Made by a program: the position numbers and the translations under genes
NCBI GenBank assembly: GCA_014607495.2
Contig: CP053153.1
Location: 10,602,001-10,666,000, forward strand
Length of the DNA stretch: 64,000 nucleotides
DNA from: Carposina sasakii
Lineage: Eukaryota; Arthropoda; Insecta; Lepidoptera; Carposinidae
Reading direction: 5' to 3'
In this document: in pieces, positions 48,875-61,010 of the stretch
Numbering within the stretch: the first letter of the stretch is position 1
Layout: each line of letters starts with the position of its first letter
Notes under the pieces: model-generated
Database searches by the model: none
Told to the model about the DNA's origin: nothing
Seen by the model: only the letters and a program-made list of their open reading frames with translations

Positions 48875-49319
48875 AAAGGTGGAATATCCATATCTATCCG
48901 CAGCGGCCAACAACGCAAGCACGGTATTGTAAATTGTTTTCTATCAATAATTTATTTTAGAGTCAGAAGAAAAAATGATGCTGTATTTCTCTAAAACTTG
49001 GTCATCAATAGTAGAGACAGCATTAATTTTGTTCTTCAGTTACGCTATCTGACGTTTGGAAAAATCTGCCCTTAGGCTATCGAAAATACAGTACGTGCCG
49101 TGTATGCGAAACATGACAGTCGATGCTCTTTGCAATAAATATAGAAAAGATACTGTATCTACCTCGAAAATATGGTAATATAAAAGTTATAAATGTAAGT
49201 GAAGTATTTAGGATTACTTAATGTCCAATAAAGATGCTAGTACGCGATAAAAGTATCGAACGTAAAGTTGACGCGACGAGTTCTTCCTTGTAGAACTGCG
49301 ATGTTGATGTGGTAGTCAT

Positions 49320-52300
49320 CTATTGATAACGAGGAACATATGCTGGCCATTGATACTGGTATGGTATTACTGTACCCTGTAACAATATACCTATTAGTAT
49401 TAAGGTATACGAACTAGAAGAGAAACCAACGCACTGTTAAAAATGACAGGATTATTCACACACTCCGATAAAATCATCCTTCGAATCAGTCTGGACTTGC
49501 CTAATACCCTAATTACTTCACGCATCATTATCATCAACATTTTGGATGTAAGAAGTCTGCTGCTGAACATATTTAAAAACTCAACTATTCACAGCCACTT
49601 GGCTTATGTTAGGAACTTTCTAGGAGTATAAAATAGTTCAAATATTAACGATCAAATGAAAGGTTCACTTACTTCCGATGTCGTTCTTGTATCTCTTCTC
49701 GCTGCATCCTTTTCGTACTGCCACTGGTATTCGCTGGCATCAGCTTTGGGGCTGGCAACGTCATTTGTTTCAATCTGATTATGTCGAGCGTCTTCCTGAA
49801 CATATTTCCTCTCCTGCGCATTGTTTACGTACGTCGGGACGAAGTATCGAAGTCCGACTCCGGGTAGTGCTTGGGAACTTAGTACTTGTGCTGGGGTGAA
49901 ATAAGCAGTGATTGGCTGAGCTTGGACCGCTTGCGGCTGCGGAATGTATGCGTTGACGAATTTTTGCGCGCTGTTCTGTTGTTGGGGCGCCGTGTAGTAG
50001 ATTTGAGTATAGAGCGGTTGAGGTTTGAAAAGTTGGGGTCGCCTGTAAATATTTACAATAGTTTTAGTTAGGTTCTTTACAATTACAAGCGGAAAAATCC
50101 TGTCTTGGCGCCTATTATGTTCTTTATATTATTTACAAACAGATAGCAGACAACGGCACTACTTCCTTAAGAGACTGTCTGAAAGAGGGTCAGACATTTT
50201 GCATACTTATAGCCTCGTGATGTTGCACTTCTGGCAACCATATTTTGAAAACTCAGGCAGGTGTATATGTATGCATAACTTTTTAAATCGAAGAACAAAG
50301 CTTCATACCATTGAGCGTTAGGATCGGGCGTGTCTTGAGCGTCTTGAGCTCTAGTCTCCCAGACCGGGGCAGGAGCCCTGTAGGGCAGCGACGGCGGCAC
50401 CACAGGCTCCGGGGTCGGCGGCACAATGGGTCCCCCATTGGTGCCGAACTTCACCATGATGCCGTGCACGCTTGACGCGTACACCATCAGGCATGTCAGC
50501 AACTAGAAATATTGCTTCATTAATTTATTTAGGCTATGTGAGATTGTTATTCCTAACGTCACTAAATTTTGAAACCTAACGTGTGCGGCTAACGTTAGTT
50601 TTCAAAATTCAGTGACGTTAGGAATAACAATACAAAATACACTACCCTAGCAGCCACACATTTTCGTTATTTTTTCGCGGAACGTTTCGTGAAAAATCTA
50701 ATGACGTCATACCAAACGCAGCGCTTGCATACACACTAGCGGAATTTGGGAAAACGGAGTGCAAAAACCTGACGTGCATGGCATGTCTTATACTGCTTTT
50801 GCTTAATTAATCTCAGTTTTTGTGGACTGTAAAATAAATTATAAATATCCTAAATATAAAAAAAAACTAATGACATTGAATGATTTTCCTTATTTATTAT
50901 TTAGTCTGAATACTTCTTACGCACACTTGTCAGAAGTAGGTAGAGTAGAGTTTGGCGCAGTCAAATAAAACATGGTCTAACTCTAAACCTTACAAACTTT
51001 ACAGACTCCTTTTTATCTACTTAGTTTCGTGTTAAAAGGAAGTAAAATAATTTAGAAGCACCTTATATAAACATAATTACTGGCTAAACACGATGTTCGT
51101 TGTTCAAGCCGGAACCCAGGTTCCTGTCAAGGTTCGACGTCAACTGTTGGAAGTCAGCGATTTATTTAATACACGGCTAAAGATGACCGCCGGTTGAGTA
51201 ATATCCGCGAACCCATTAGCGTACGATTTTGTATAATAGGCCGGTACTTATTCATTTAATTTACAAAGCATACAATAGGCACGTAACTAACGATTATTCC
51301 TTATGTGAAGATGTCAGTCTGCGGTATTAGAAAAGCAATTACAGAGCCGCACGCACGACTTTTCGACCGAAGTGGAAGTTAGCGCAAACTTATGTCACTA
51401 CGTTATACTGCCTACATAAAGTGTAAAGTCCTCTCAGGTAATAAAATATTGTGCAAATTTTCTTTCATTAGTTTTTTGCGCTAACTGCCAAATCGTAAAT
51501 TAAGTTTTGTTTGCCAGCATTGTAAGAAAGTTCATATGTTAGGGTGCGTTACCACCAGAGAAGTGCGAGGGAATAGTGTCGTACAAGAATGGCTAACCAT
51601 AGACACTGTAAAAATGTGTGGAGTTTCCATCAAAGCTGCGCAAGGAAAATGATCGTCTGTGGACTGGATAGTACAGTATGTCTTAAACCTCGAAACACAT
51701 CCCTTAGCAACACATCTCTCGCTTGTTTTGTACCTATGTACAAAAACCTCGCCTCGCCAAGCCGTTTCCATCAGCTGTGCCGAATCTCTGGTTGAAACGC
51801 ACCCACTTGACGATGATATCGATCATCGTTTGTAATTAATAAACTCCAAATTCATTACATTACACGTGTTCTTCACACACAGACAACATTAAAACATCCA
51901 TTAACATTGAAATGCAAATCACAAAGATAAGCAATAAAACTAGAACATTAGCAGATAATCAAAATAATATTACCATGCGAAATTCCCCTTGAAACCGAAT
52001 AGTTGGAGAATTTCAAAACCTTAGTCTCAAGCTGGCGTGAAAAAGCATCCGTTTTCCGTCAAAACAACCGAATTTTAATTAATTTGAATCCAATCAAATC
52101 GGCCATCTGCATCACAACCTTGAAGCTTAACTCTTCCCACGTGAACTTCTTTCTTTAACTTCAAAAAACTAAGTTATCTCAATATAAATGAAATTGCGAA
52201 GCGTCGTCCATTGTGTTGTTCACCTAATTTTGTAACTGGATTTCCAAAGCTTTTAAAATAAACACGTCCTTATCTTGAGATCTTGACGATTCAATAAAAC

Positions 52301-52556
52301 TTATCTAAGTGACTTGTAAATTGTAGTTAAGTTTATGCGAAATGTGTGTAGGCTATGTAAAGGCGATACGTTTAACTGCGTCTATCTTTCTAATATTTCT
52401 CCTTGCAAAAGATAGATAGACATAATTCTTAATTACTAGCTGTTGATGTCAAGGTCTTCAATATATAATATTATATCGATCGATGAATAAATAACTAATA
52501 CTTCATCTTATCAAAATAAATGTTTAGCTTACCTGTAACCTCAACGAGCTGGTCAT
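49320..52556 (-). CDS. Secreted Pro/Gln/Tyr-rich protein, no RR domain (gene E)
   Basis: Four exons, minus strand: 52556-52533, 50502-50309, 50042-49673, 49376-49320; phases agree (0, 2, 0) and all introns are GT..AG, giving 214 aa. Residues 1-22 (MTSSLRLQLLTCLMVYASSV then HG) are a signal peptide, split after codon 8 as in the RR genes. Residues 30-70 are Pro-rich (PIVPPTPEPVVPPSLPYRAP). Residues 74-150 are rich in Gln, Pro and Tyr. Residues 150-196 are charged. The C-terminus is PYQYQWPAYVPRYQ. There is no Cys-rich, RR, CPAP or enzyme motif. Composition, secretion and location suggest a structural cuticle or eggshell-type protein, but this is inference; I do not recognise the family. A splice acceptor near 52601 hints at a further 5' UTR exon. 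Confidence 0.85.
50544..50630. repeat. Near-perfect hairpin in gene E intron 1
   Basis: Arms 50544-50582 and 50592-50630 pair over about 39 bp with few mismatches (TTGTTATTCCTAACGTCACT and its inverse), loop about 9 nt. Lies 42 nt upstream (minus sense) of the exon 2 acceptor. Could be a tiny MITE or a structured RNA element. Confidence 0.7.
51541..51804. mobile_element. MITE with GGGTGCGTT ends
   Basis: Left AGGGTGCGTTACCACCAGAG, right inverse GGGTGCGTTTCAACCAGAGA; 264 bp, in gene E intron 1. Words such as CATCCCTTAGCAACACATCT are typical of a common lepidopteran MITE (from memory). Open frames on both strands are by-products of the inverted repeats. Confidence 0.7.
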
Positions 52557-53114
52557 ATTGGTAGGTAACTCCAAGTTACCCTATTGTTCTAATCACTTTT
52601 CTGTAACAAAAAAAATAATTTTAAAATATCTGAATGTACTAAATTAATCAACCTATAAATACGACCTTTTAGATATCTATTTATTTACATGAATATTATT
52701 ATAAATAATTCCTATAAAAAAAATTGCAAACTTATAAAAAAAATCATGCGAAAATATAAAATTATGTTATACATTAACCAAATTGAAAAATTGTTTGTTT
52801 AATTTCTAAAATATTACATTCAGTTAATTGTTTATGACTTTATAAGTCATATCTACTATGACATCTAAAATGAATCCCTACAAATATTTAAGCGATAATA
52901 GATAACTCTATCTACTGCCTTTTGTCCTCTCGTGCAACATGAATACTTAGTAGGTACCTACGAAATTGGGGTGATGTGGGTCCGAAAGGTTAAGTATAAT
53001 AAAATGCTTCTTACCTACTTTTTAAATGAGACTTTGTAGACTTAAATTTCATACTTAAAAAATGAAGTGCGATAAAAATACGCTTGTCAGCATTATCAGC
53101 TAAAAATAGAACAT

Positions 53115-53388
53115 GCCGCAATTCTTGAAATGTTTTCAGCCGAAACGCAACCAGTAGCGAACCGTTAACGAAACGTGGTGCGAAACAATATATATTTACC
53201 GCTTGAGTAATAAGGTATATTTTAGCACGCATCAGTAGCAAGTATGACAGAATAAAAACAAATTTCTGTCTCGTGCTGAAATGTGTCTAATTATGTCACC
53301 ATAAAGTAATTATTCCTTTATTCTAAACGTATTCAACGATTCCGTTTCGGCTTCGTTGCAACTCGAGTCTTTTCGAGAATTGCCCCCT
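53115..53388 (-). mobile_element. MITE, GGGGGCAATTCTCGA family, near full length
   Basis: Minus strand starts GAGGGGGCAATTCTCGAAAA and ends ATTTCAAGAATTGCGGC; 274 bp. Matches 45347-45598, 14013-14155 and the end fragment at 26790-26822. Confidence 0.75.
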
Positions 53389-54192
53389 CTTGAATTTGAC
53401 ATATCAATAGTTACGAAGCTATTCGTAGCCAATATTTCTCACGTCAAGTGCATTACCGCGATCCCACGGTTTTACTCTTTATCTTAAGTCGGTTAAGCCT
53501 TTCATTGCATATTTATTGAGTAGATACATATTTCTTTGTTAAAATTTAAGAATCTGAACTTAATTCGGGGGGCTACCATGTATTCTTTGAGCAGTATGTA
53601 CATACATTGTTGAATCAAAACGCTGCTATAAGCTGTACCTATATATATGGATATTTGACGGAAAAGCCACAAGCAATCCTGCGTTAACTTTATTTTAAAC
53701 GCCTTGACTCTTTCAGTCTTGGTGGTTAGTGACACTAACCACCTATTTCTGATTTTTTTAATAAAAATCTATGCCATCTACTTATAATCGGTTGAACTAT
53801 CATGAAAGTTCGATTCATGCCTGACAAGATACGACCGAATATACCGCCAAATGAAGGAATGACAATTCAATTTAGTTGAATCGAATATTGCACTTACGTA
53901 ATTTTAATTGCGTGTTTTATAAAAAAAAAACAGGTAAGTAAGTAAGCATTTATCTTCAATGTTTTTTATTAACTTTATTCTCATTTATCTGTTTTATATA
54001 TATTTACATGAAAGTACTATTACTCTTAAGTTTTTTTGCAGTGTATTCACATTGAAATGCATAAATCATCATTAATAGTTTGTATCAATAGTCATGGTGG
54101 TTAGTAACCACCTCATCTTTCGAAAACTTTAATAAAATTTTTTTTTCCTACTTTTTATGATTTTTTTATTGTTAATGATGCTAAAACTTGCA

Positions 54193-54572
54193 TATACAGG
54201 GTGATTTTTGGTCGTCAACGTTCCCGAAAACTACGGAATCTCCTCATCATCACGATCATTTTTCTCCATGGAAGCATACCTGGGAAGTGTCTGGTTTCCA
54301 AAATATTAGGGTCCAAAGTTGAGTAAATAGACTGCGTTTTTCTGCATAAATGCATATAGACGTGCGTAGCAGGATTTTTTCACAAAAAATAATTAATATC
54401 TGTCTATAAAAAAACTAACATTAACACTAGACACTATAAATTTTGCACGATCAAGGAATTTAAAATTAAAAAAAAAAAATCCCAGTTTTTTTTTTGGCAT
54501 AAACTTACCTTATTTCATGTATAGAATACGTACCCTTCGTTAAAGGTGGCCACAAAAAAACAGCCTGTATAT
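54193..54572 (+). mobile_element. MITE, GGTCGTCAACGTTCCCG family, copy 2 (intact ends)
   Basis: Starts ATATACAGGGTGATTTTTGG and ends AACAGCCTGTATAT, so it has short inverted ends (ATACAGG). 380 bp. Body shared with 43480-43854 and 63374-63724. Confidence 0.8.
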
Positions 54573-54654
54573 GTTAAAAATATTCTTAATCTAAAAGCGT
54601 GACGGAAAGAGTTAACATTTTCACATAAATGAGATTGGGTAGCTACTTTATATA

Positions 54655-54898
54655 TTATTCACACACACACACACACACTTCACAACACATTAACTTAGTC
54701 CCACATTAAGATCCATACGGTCTTGTGTCGTGGGTACTAAGCAACGGTATATAAATACATAGATAGGTATAGAAATATCCATGACTCGGAAACAAACATT
54801 AATATTCATCATATCAATGTTTGCACCTACCGGGATTCGAACCCAGGACCTATGGCTTCGCAGGCAGGGTCACTACCTACTACACCAATCGGCCGTCA
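54655..54898 (-). mobile_element. tRNA-derived SINE, best copy
   Basis: Minus strand: head TGACGGCCGATTGGTGTAGT (A box), GGGTTCGAATCCCGGTAGG (B box), body GTTTGTTTCCGAGTCATGGA, CTTAGTACCCACGACACAAG, GACTAAGTTAATGTGTTG, ending in a (TG)n tail. Relatives: 28600-28770, 32290-32408, 56968-57055. The open frame across it is a by-product. Confidence 0.8.
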
Positions 54899-56967
54899 AT
54901 TATGCTTTCCAATCTATTAATATACGCAAGGGTTCTTTCAAAATTGGACAGAAGAAAGGTGAACTGGTAGGTAGCAATCTTGCACACACATCACAATAGT
55001 CTCATAAGTAAACAGAGCTTGACATTTGTATTAAATGCTACCAGATGATAATGTAGCATGTTTTATATTGGGCCGTTTTGTTATTGGTACATACTATGTT
55101 AATGTTTAGACCGTAGCGTGATTGTAAATGGCAAATCAGTTTTTAGTTGCTGCTACCATATTCAATTATTATAAAGAATGTTTATTTAGCCCTTGGCTAG
55201 GCTTATTCTATTTAAAGATTATTATACTGAAATTTTAGTAGTACAATTTAACATTTATTGCTATTAGTATAATTTGGTAGGTACTTATATTACCTATATA
55301 ATTTTAAAATGAACTTACTATACTCGGTGAAAATATAAAATACTTTGTCTAGAGGACTGACTGTCGGATCAACAACATGAAACTTGGAAGGTGTATTTTC
55401 GTATGACGTAAGCTTTCGATATAAAAGGATTTTTCGAAATTCCCACGGGAAGGGATATTAATCGGATGGCACGGGCATCAACTAATGTAATCATGATATT
55501 CAAATTATTATATTCTATTTTACATTATTTGAACATGCATAAACATTTAACCGAATACATAATATTCACATGGAAAAGCTCAAGTTCGTCAAAATGAAAC
55601 AATTCAGATGCCCGCCTACACATTACCATTTTAATATCACTTTTGACAATGTAATTGCTAAACTAATCTGATAAAATGTTATTAAATACTAGGTTAAATG
55701 CTTCAAACAATTTCCCATAGTATTCAGTAACTTGCATGGGTTCAAGTTTAGTTGCAATAGTTTTTAGAATTATGGGGCTATTAACTATCATTCCCATGAA
55801 ATGAGTAATGAGCATTTCAAAATTACTCGTAGGGTTTAGTTTTATATTAAATAAATTTTATGAATGTTCCTATGACCAGGTTGCGTTGGGAGGTTTATAA
55901 ACTGTTTATAACAAAAACTGTGTGTGAAGGTGATTGAAGGCAGCAAATTATGCCCAAGCTTGATGCTATAGCCTACAATTCTCCGGACTAATAATGGTTA
56001 GATATTATGTTTTTTCCCGAGTGACTTTAAAAAATATTAATTCTAGGTAGGTTTTTTTCTAATGCCATAGGGCCGAATAATATAAACTAGAAAACTTGGG
56101 TAATACTTAGTATGCATTTCAGAATCATAATAATGTTATCTAAGCCAACCAGAAATACCTAATAATTAATATTTTTGATTTAAGACTACATTACAATATA
56201 ATTAGGTATTTAATTAGAGTAGTGAATAATTATTACCTCTTAACTTTACGAAAATATACCTAATATGACATTAGTTATATGATTTATTTATTACTTACCG
56301 ACTTTAACTACTAATTTGAGGAATATCGATTCACATAAAACCATTATGACTAATTAAATCAGGTGTTATTACGTTGTCGGATACGAGTATATTTTACTTA
56401 GAAATAAGCTCAATATTTGAATTTAGAAAAAAGGAATCCACCAGTTGATTTCATTTCAATATTATATGATGTCGATCATATAATATTGAAATTAAAGCAA
56501 AATTATTACAGATTTTTTTATAAACAAAAAAGTTTGTGTTAAGAATAGATTTTTTAAATAAAGGTTCAATGAGAAATCTTAATGCGCAACTTCGTCTGTT
56601 TTCAACCAGTAGATATAGGATATACTCGCAAAACACCATTGTTGCAAATAAAGTTGAGTAATTCGTCACTGTCAAATTGAATATCTTAAGACTATTTGCC
56701 CTTTGGTGTTAGCGTAAACAATTTAAATTTCATGCCCTATATTTAACATCGAAGAGTTACGATAGGTAGGTGTCATAATAAATTAGATACGAATACCTAC
56801 ACTAAGAACAGAATAATTATTTTTACTTTTCTCCCTAAAAAGTTTGGGAATGAATATAGAGATAATTCTCTCAACTTGATGTTAGTACTCACCTATATAA
56901 TTTAATAACGTAAAGACCTATAGGTATTTTGTATGATATGACCATCGGCGATATAGACGTATGTATA

Positions 56968-57055
56968 CAGGTACATTGGACCTAGTCCCACACTAAGACA
57001 GGTACTAGAGAGAGGAAACAAACATCGATATTCATCACATCAATGTTTGCACCTA
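56968..57055 (-). mobile_element. tRNA-derived SINE fragment
   Basis: GACCTAGTCCCACACTAAGA and GGAAACAAACATCGATATTC match the body of 54655-54898; the head is lost. Confidence 0.6.
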
Positions 57056-57159
57056 TACTCGTATCTACATATCAAAATGCCACCGACAGTGTTAGGGTGG
57101 GATATATTAAGCAAAAAACATTAGCAAAAGCAAAAGAGTTTGCTGTTGGTTCTACATCT

Positions 57160-57290
57160 ACATCATCTGCATCTCCTTCCGTGCATGTTGTATTGTAAGA
57201 GTCGACTAAGGAATTTAGACGCATTCTGTGAAGTGAGAGCTAGCATTTTGTTACTGATCTTTAACATCTGACTCTGCTATTGATCGTATT
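57160..57290. repeat. SINE-like dispersed repeat
   Basis: CATCTGCATCTCCTTCCGTG, GTAAGAGTCGACTAAGGAAT and CTTTAACATCTGACTCTGCT define the family consensus shared with 34178, 44560 and 62462. Confidence 0.6.
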
Positions 57291-57699
57291 GATCATATAG
57301 CAAAGAAAGATCAAGAGGGAGGGGGGGAATATACTTAATAGTAGATAATAATTTGATAAACTGCACTCGGAATTAGCCGTTATGGCCGTTTATGGACAAA
57401 TTAATGACTTTAAGAGCATCGTTAAATTATCACTGAACACGAAACTTCCCGCCGTAAATAACATTGCTATGCTAATTTGTAATAATGTGTTTTTTGTTAA
57501 TACATGCACAGATTATGCTTTAGATGAGAGTATACAAGGTTATCAGTACCATCTTTAAACTTTATCTCTTATATAAAATATAGAGTAAAGACCGCATTAC
57601 TTTACTCTTAGGTATAAAACGATAATATACGCATATAAAGAGGAGTCATCCTCGACAACATAGTATAAAGTGTCAAGGGGCTATTTACTGCATGATTCT

Positions 57700-57890
57700 T
57701 CTTCTTTAGCCTATTGCAGTCCACTTCTGGACGTAAGCCTCCCCCAGGGCACGCCACAAGGCTACTGCCACAGGGGGGTTTTGCCCAGTCACGCTGGGCA
57801 GGCGGGTTGGGCCCCGTACGATACCCGCGGGTAGGCAGGGGTGGTACAAACTCTACTCTGCCGGCACCACGCCGCTAATGCATGATAATA
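57700..57890 (-). mobile_element. RTE-tailed SINE
   Basis: Minus strand: GGCGTGGTGCCGGCAGAGTA, CCTGCCTACCCGCGGGTATC, GCCTGCCCAGCGTGACTGGG, then the RTE tail GGGGGAGGCTTACGTCCAG and AAGTGGACTGCAATAGGCT. About 190 bp. Its 3' half matches 10610-10725. Confidence 0.65.
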
Positions 57891-58323
57891 CCTTACATTA
57901 CCCTTACCTAACTTTTAGCTAAGCCTCTACATTATATGCATGACGTTTACCTTCGCTGACTAGTAGAACTGATCTAAATAGATTTTCTCGCTTATGAAAA
58001 TAGTTGAATTACTAATAATAATTCACTTTACAAATCTCATTTGTCAACGTAACTTCTACCATAGCATAGATTATGGATCCAATATTCTAGACTCTGTTTT
58101 TAGTATGCTTCTGTCAATTTTTGTGACCCACATTTCAATCAGCCGCACGCCGTAATATGTCATGTCATGTCAGTCACAAATATGTCATCTAAATAAGTAA
58201 GTGCACAAATCAAAAGCACAAAATAAAGTTTTGCGGTCACAAGGATAATTGTTAAACTTATAATGTGACGACATTTTCAAAAAATAACTTGTAATCAAGC
58301 AATCAAATGAAATTTCAAAAAAT

Positions 58324-58387
58324 GATCGTGGCGATGAGGAGATTCCGTAGTTTTCGGGAACGTTGACGACCAAAAATCACCCTGTAT
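58324..58387 (-). mobile_element. End fragment of the GGTCGTCAACGTTCCCG MITE
   Basis: Inverse of the first 60 bp or so of 54193-54572, ending CACCCTGTAT. Directly joined to a Helitron 3' part at 58388. Confidence 0.7.
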
Positions 58388-58514
58388 TATGACAGGTCCC
58401 ACTTAACATATGTATAGGCTACTTTTTATCCCGGGAAAATGTTTTTATCCCGGATAATTTTGACATTTTGTTTTTTCTGTAGTCCACGCGGACGAAGTCG
58501 CGGGCATCCACTAG
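58388..58514 (+). mobile_element. Helitron 3' part (Lep1-like)
   Basis: TGACAGGTCCCACTTAACAT, CTACTTTTTATCCCGGG and TGTAGTCCACGCGGACGAAG, ending GTCGCGGGCATCCACTAG then T. Same 3' end as 61784-62094; its 5' half is missing. Confidence 0.75.
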
Positions 58515-60604
58515 TCTGGAATATAAAGGTAGCCTATGTTCTTTCTGCTCCTTTATACCTAATACTCGTATTAGTAGGCATATGCTTAACGTGCTTACGT
58601 AATCCTGCAATTATTACTAACCCATTTTGGAAACATTGCCGTGTAGGTGAGTATTTGCACAAATCGAAGCACATGACTGCAGGTAGAGACCGTTTACTAT
58701 TCACATAATTTTGTTGAGAGAAGTTTATAGTCTATTTTATTATTAATATCCGGACACATATATCCGTCAATAAAATTCACAAACTAACTTAGTAATGCAC
58801 GCTCTAAGTCCACCGTTCCGTAAACGATTTCCGAATCGAATTATTTCGTGGAACGCGTGAGCGAATTTGTCATAAATTGCCGGATTGCATTCCTTGCCTA
58901 CCGTCTATAAATCAGCAGCTAGCCGCCGCCTCCTTTTATGTATTGACGAGTTGCAAAATGTCGTTTTTGCTGCCAACTCCCTGTTTAAGACGTGATACCG
59001 TTTACATATGCATTAAGTGTTCGTTTCTTGATTTAACGCTTGAGCAAACTAGGAAGCAAGGGCTGAGTTATTATCACAAGACCGGTTGGTTACTAATTTA
59101 TCTATCATATATCACAAAGATGTTAAGTATTAGAATTTGTCTATTTTAGGTTTTTATCTGAATGAGACATTATACAGAAAGAAACGACATGTCGTACCGC
59201 AAATAGTTGAGATGGTCTAATGTACTAGAGGTAGGTTTCCTTTTAAATTATCAGAGAAAATTTTGCAATGCTTGTGATTGCGATGTTACATCTAGAGAAT
59301 TGCGAATTATTCTTCTTTCGCACCTACTTAGCACTACGTACCCACTTTTAAATAATTCCGTAATACCTACTTATTATGAATTCATTACCTTTTACATTGT
59401 AAATAAATCTACTGCGATTAATCACTGATACCTTAACAGATAACTTATAATGTACGATAATATACAGGCTTAGGCATAACAATAGAATTCCAAATTATAT
59501 TATCAATATGCAAATTAAATCAAATCAGTTTCTTCTACACGGTTCCACTGGGACTGGTTCATAATTCATTGCAATGGATTCCATTTTGTCACTTGTCAGT
59601 ATAGTCAGGTAATGCACCGAGAGAATATCGGTTTAAAACGGTGGTGTCTAGTTACTCTGTTTGCATAACTGATTATATAGCTAAGGGCAGTAGGATAATA
59701 TTCATTACGCACATTACATCTACCATTATTGTTAGGTGTAACCTTATAAATATACGTACAGTAATTTACGCTACTTAAGGTTAGTTAAACAGAAAACTTT
59801 TCTAACCGCACTTGCTCCTTAACTTTAGTATTCGGTGACGTCTATCACACAGATAACATCACAGTCTAAACGGAGTAAAAATGTTATCTACTGAACCGTA
59901 AATCTGTAAAAAAAAACCGACGACGTTACGTGGTATGTAATGTCACATATTACACGATGAGCATTCACGCAGTCAGTACTTAGTGCTACTAAAAAATCAG
60001 CGGATAATAAGCCTTTACACGGTCGTATCGCTAAACTGCTCGTTTCGAATGTACATGTATTCGTAACATCGGTCAGTACAGTGCTTTATATCACTTATGA
60101 TATTTATAACCGATTTTATGGACTAGACCATAGTACATTGCGTTGTGTGATGGGCGTCCGCTCCATTAAACGTTCTGGTTTTTTTTTAAAAATTCTATAG
60201 CCAAAATGAATCACAGTTTTTTTATTCCGTGTATGAAAACAGTTGAAAATTAAATCTGAGATATGCAAAAAAACTCTATTCTATTAAATGACAGAAACAG
60301 TCACGCCACGCCATGCACCCGCTCAACGCAGCCGGCGCTCTTATATCAATATTAAGTTCTTTGTGTATTCACTGCCTTATTATACCTACAACATAGGCTA
60401 GGAAACCATACATAATTGCTCTGTCTCCTTGGCTCAGTACCTTGACAATGTGTCAAATGAAAAAGAGACAACATTATTCACGACAAGTAATGCAAATGGC
60501 CACCTACTCGATGAGTGTTGTGCACTCCTTACAGACAGTACGAGGTAGTGAGATATCTTCACGTGATAATGCATTATATTCAGATTTTCTATTCCAATGT
60601 AATC

Positions 60605-60680
60605 AAATACATAGGAGGTAGCCAGAACTGCAGGATCATTAAGGAGATCCCGCAGCCACGTTTAGCTCAGCTCACAAGAT
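60605..60680. repeat. SINE-like dispersed repeat fragment
   Basis: GTAGCCAGAACTGCAGGATC and GATCCCGCAGCCACGTTTAG, the best copy of the other end of the family seen at 28788 and 34178. Confidence 0.5.
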
Positions 60681-60746
60681 GTACACACAAGATGTAAATT
60701 ATCTATGACAAGTTGATAGTTTATATACGTAATTAAATATTGTTCT

Positions 60747-61010
60747 ACAGGGTGTAGGTGACAGCCAGGCAAATACTGAAACGCTGAACAAGTATCATTG
60801 TGTTGAGTTATACGACAGTGTTATTACTCGTATCATTTTTTGGTTAAAATTTTATTTCTAAGTCATTATCATAAGGCCTAATTAAACGAACCAAACTATT
60901 TTTTTCCTGAAAATATGAAAAAAAACGGAAAATTTTGGAATTTTCCTGCGAAAAAAACATGTTCTGAAATCATGGTATCAATATTTGCCTGGCTGTCACA
61001 AACACCCTGT
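60747..61010. mobile_element. MITE, ACAGGGTGTxxGTGACAGCC family
   Basis: Left ACAGGGTGTAGGTGACAGCC, right inverse ACAGGGTGTTTGTGACAGCC; 264 bp, ends pair through GGCAAATA. Uninterrupted relative of 45058-45664. Confidence 0.8.

Larger units (their letters stand above)
29641..49100. other. About 19 kb without a recognisable gene
   Basis: I looked for signal-peptide microexons, RR-domain words (GFNAVV, VKGxYS, EPDG) and long frames on both strands and found none. The DNA is AT-rich with scattered repeats, listed separately. Remaining open frames are short, lack codon structure and overlap repeats. Distant enhancers or a non-coding transcript cannot be excluded from sequence alone. Confidence 0.5.

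Noticed and set aside
48716..48922. A 68-aa Ala/Arg-rich frame
   Set aside because: By-product of the GC-rich palindromic MITE at 48636-48874.
51532..51795. Overlapping frames on both strands
   Set aside because: Explained by the inverted-repeat MITE at 51541-51804.
54781..54999. A 72-aa plus-strand frame
   Set aside because: Runs through the SINE (PTGIRTQDL is the usual antisense reading of a tRNA B box region).
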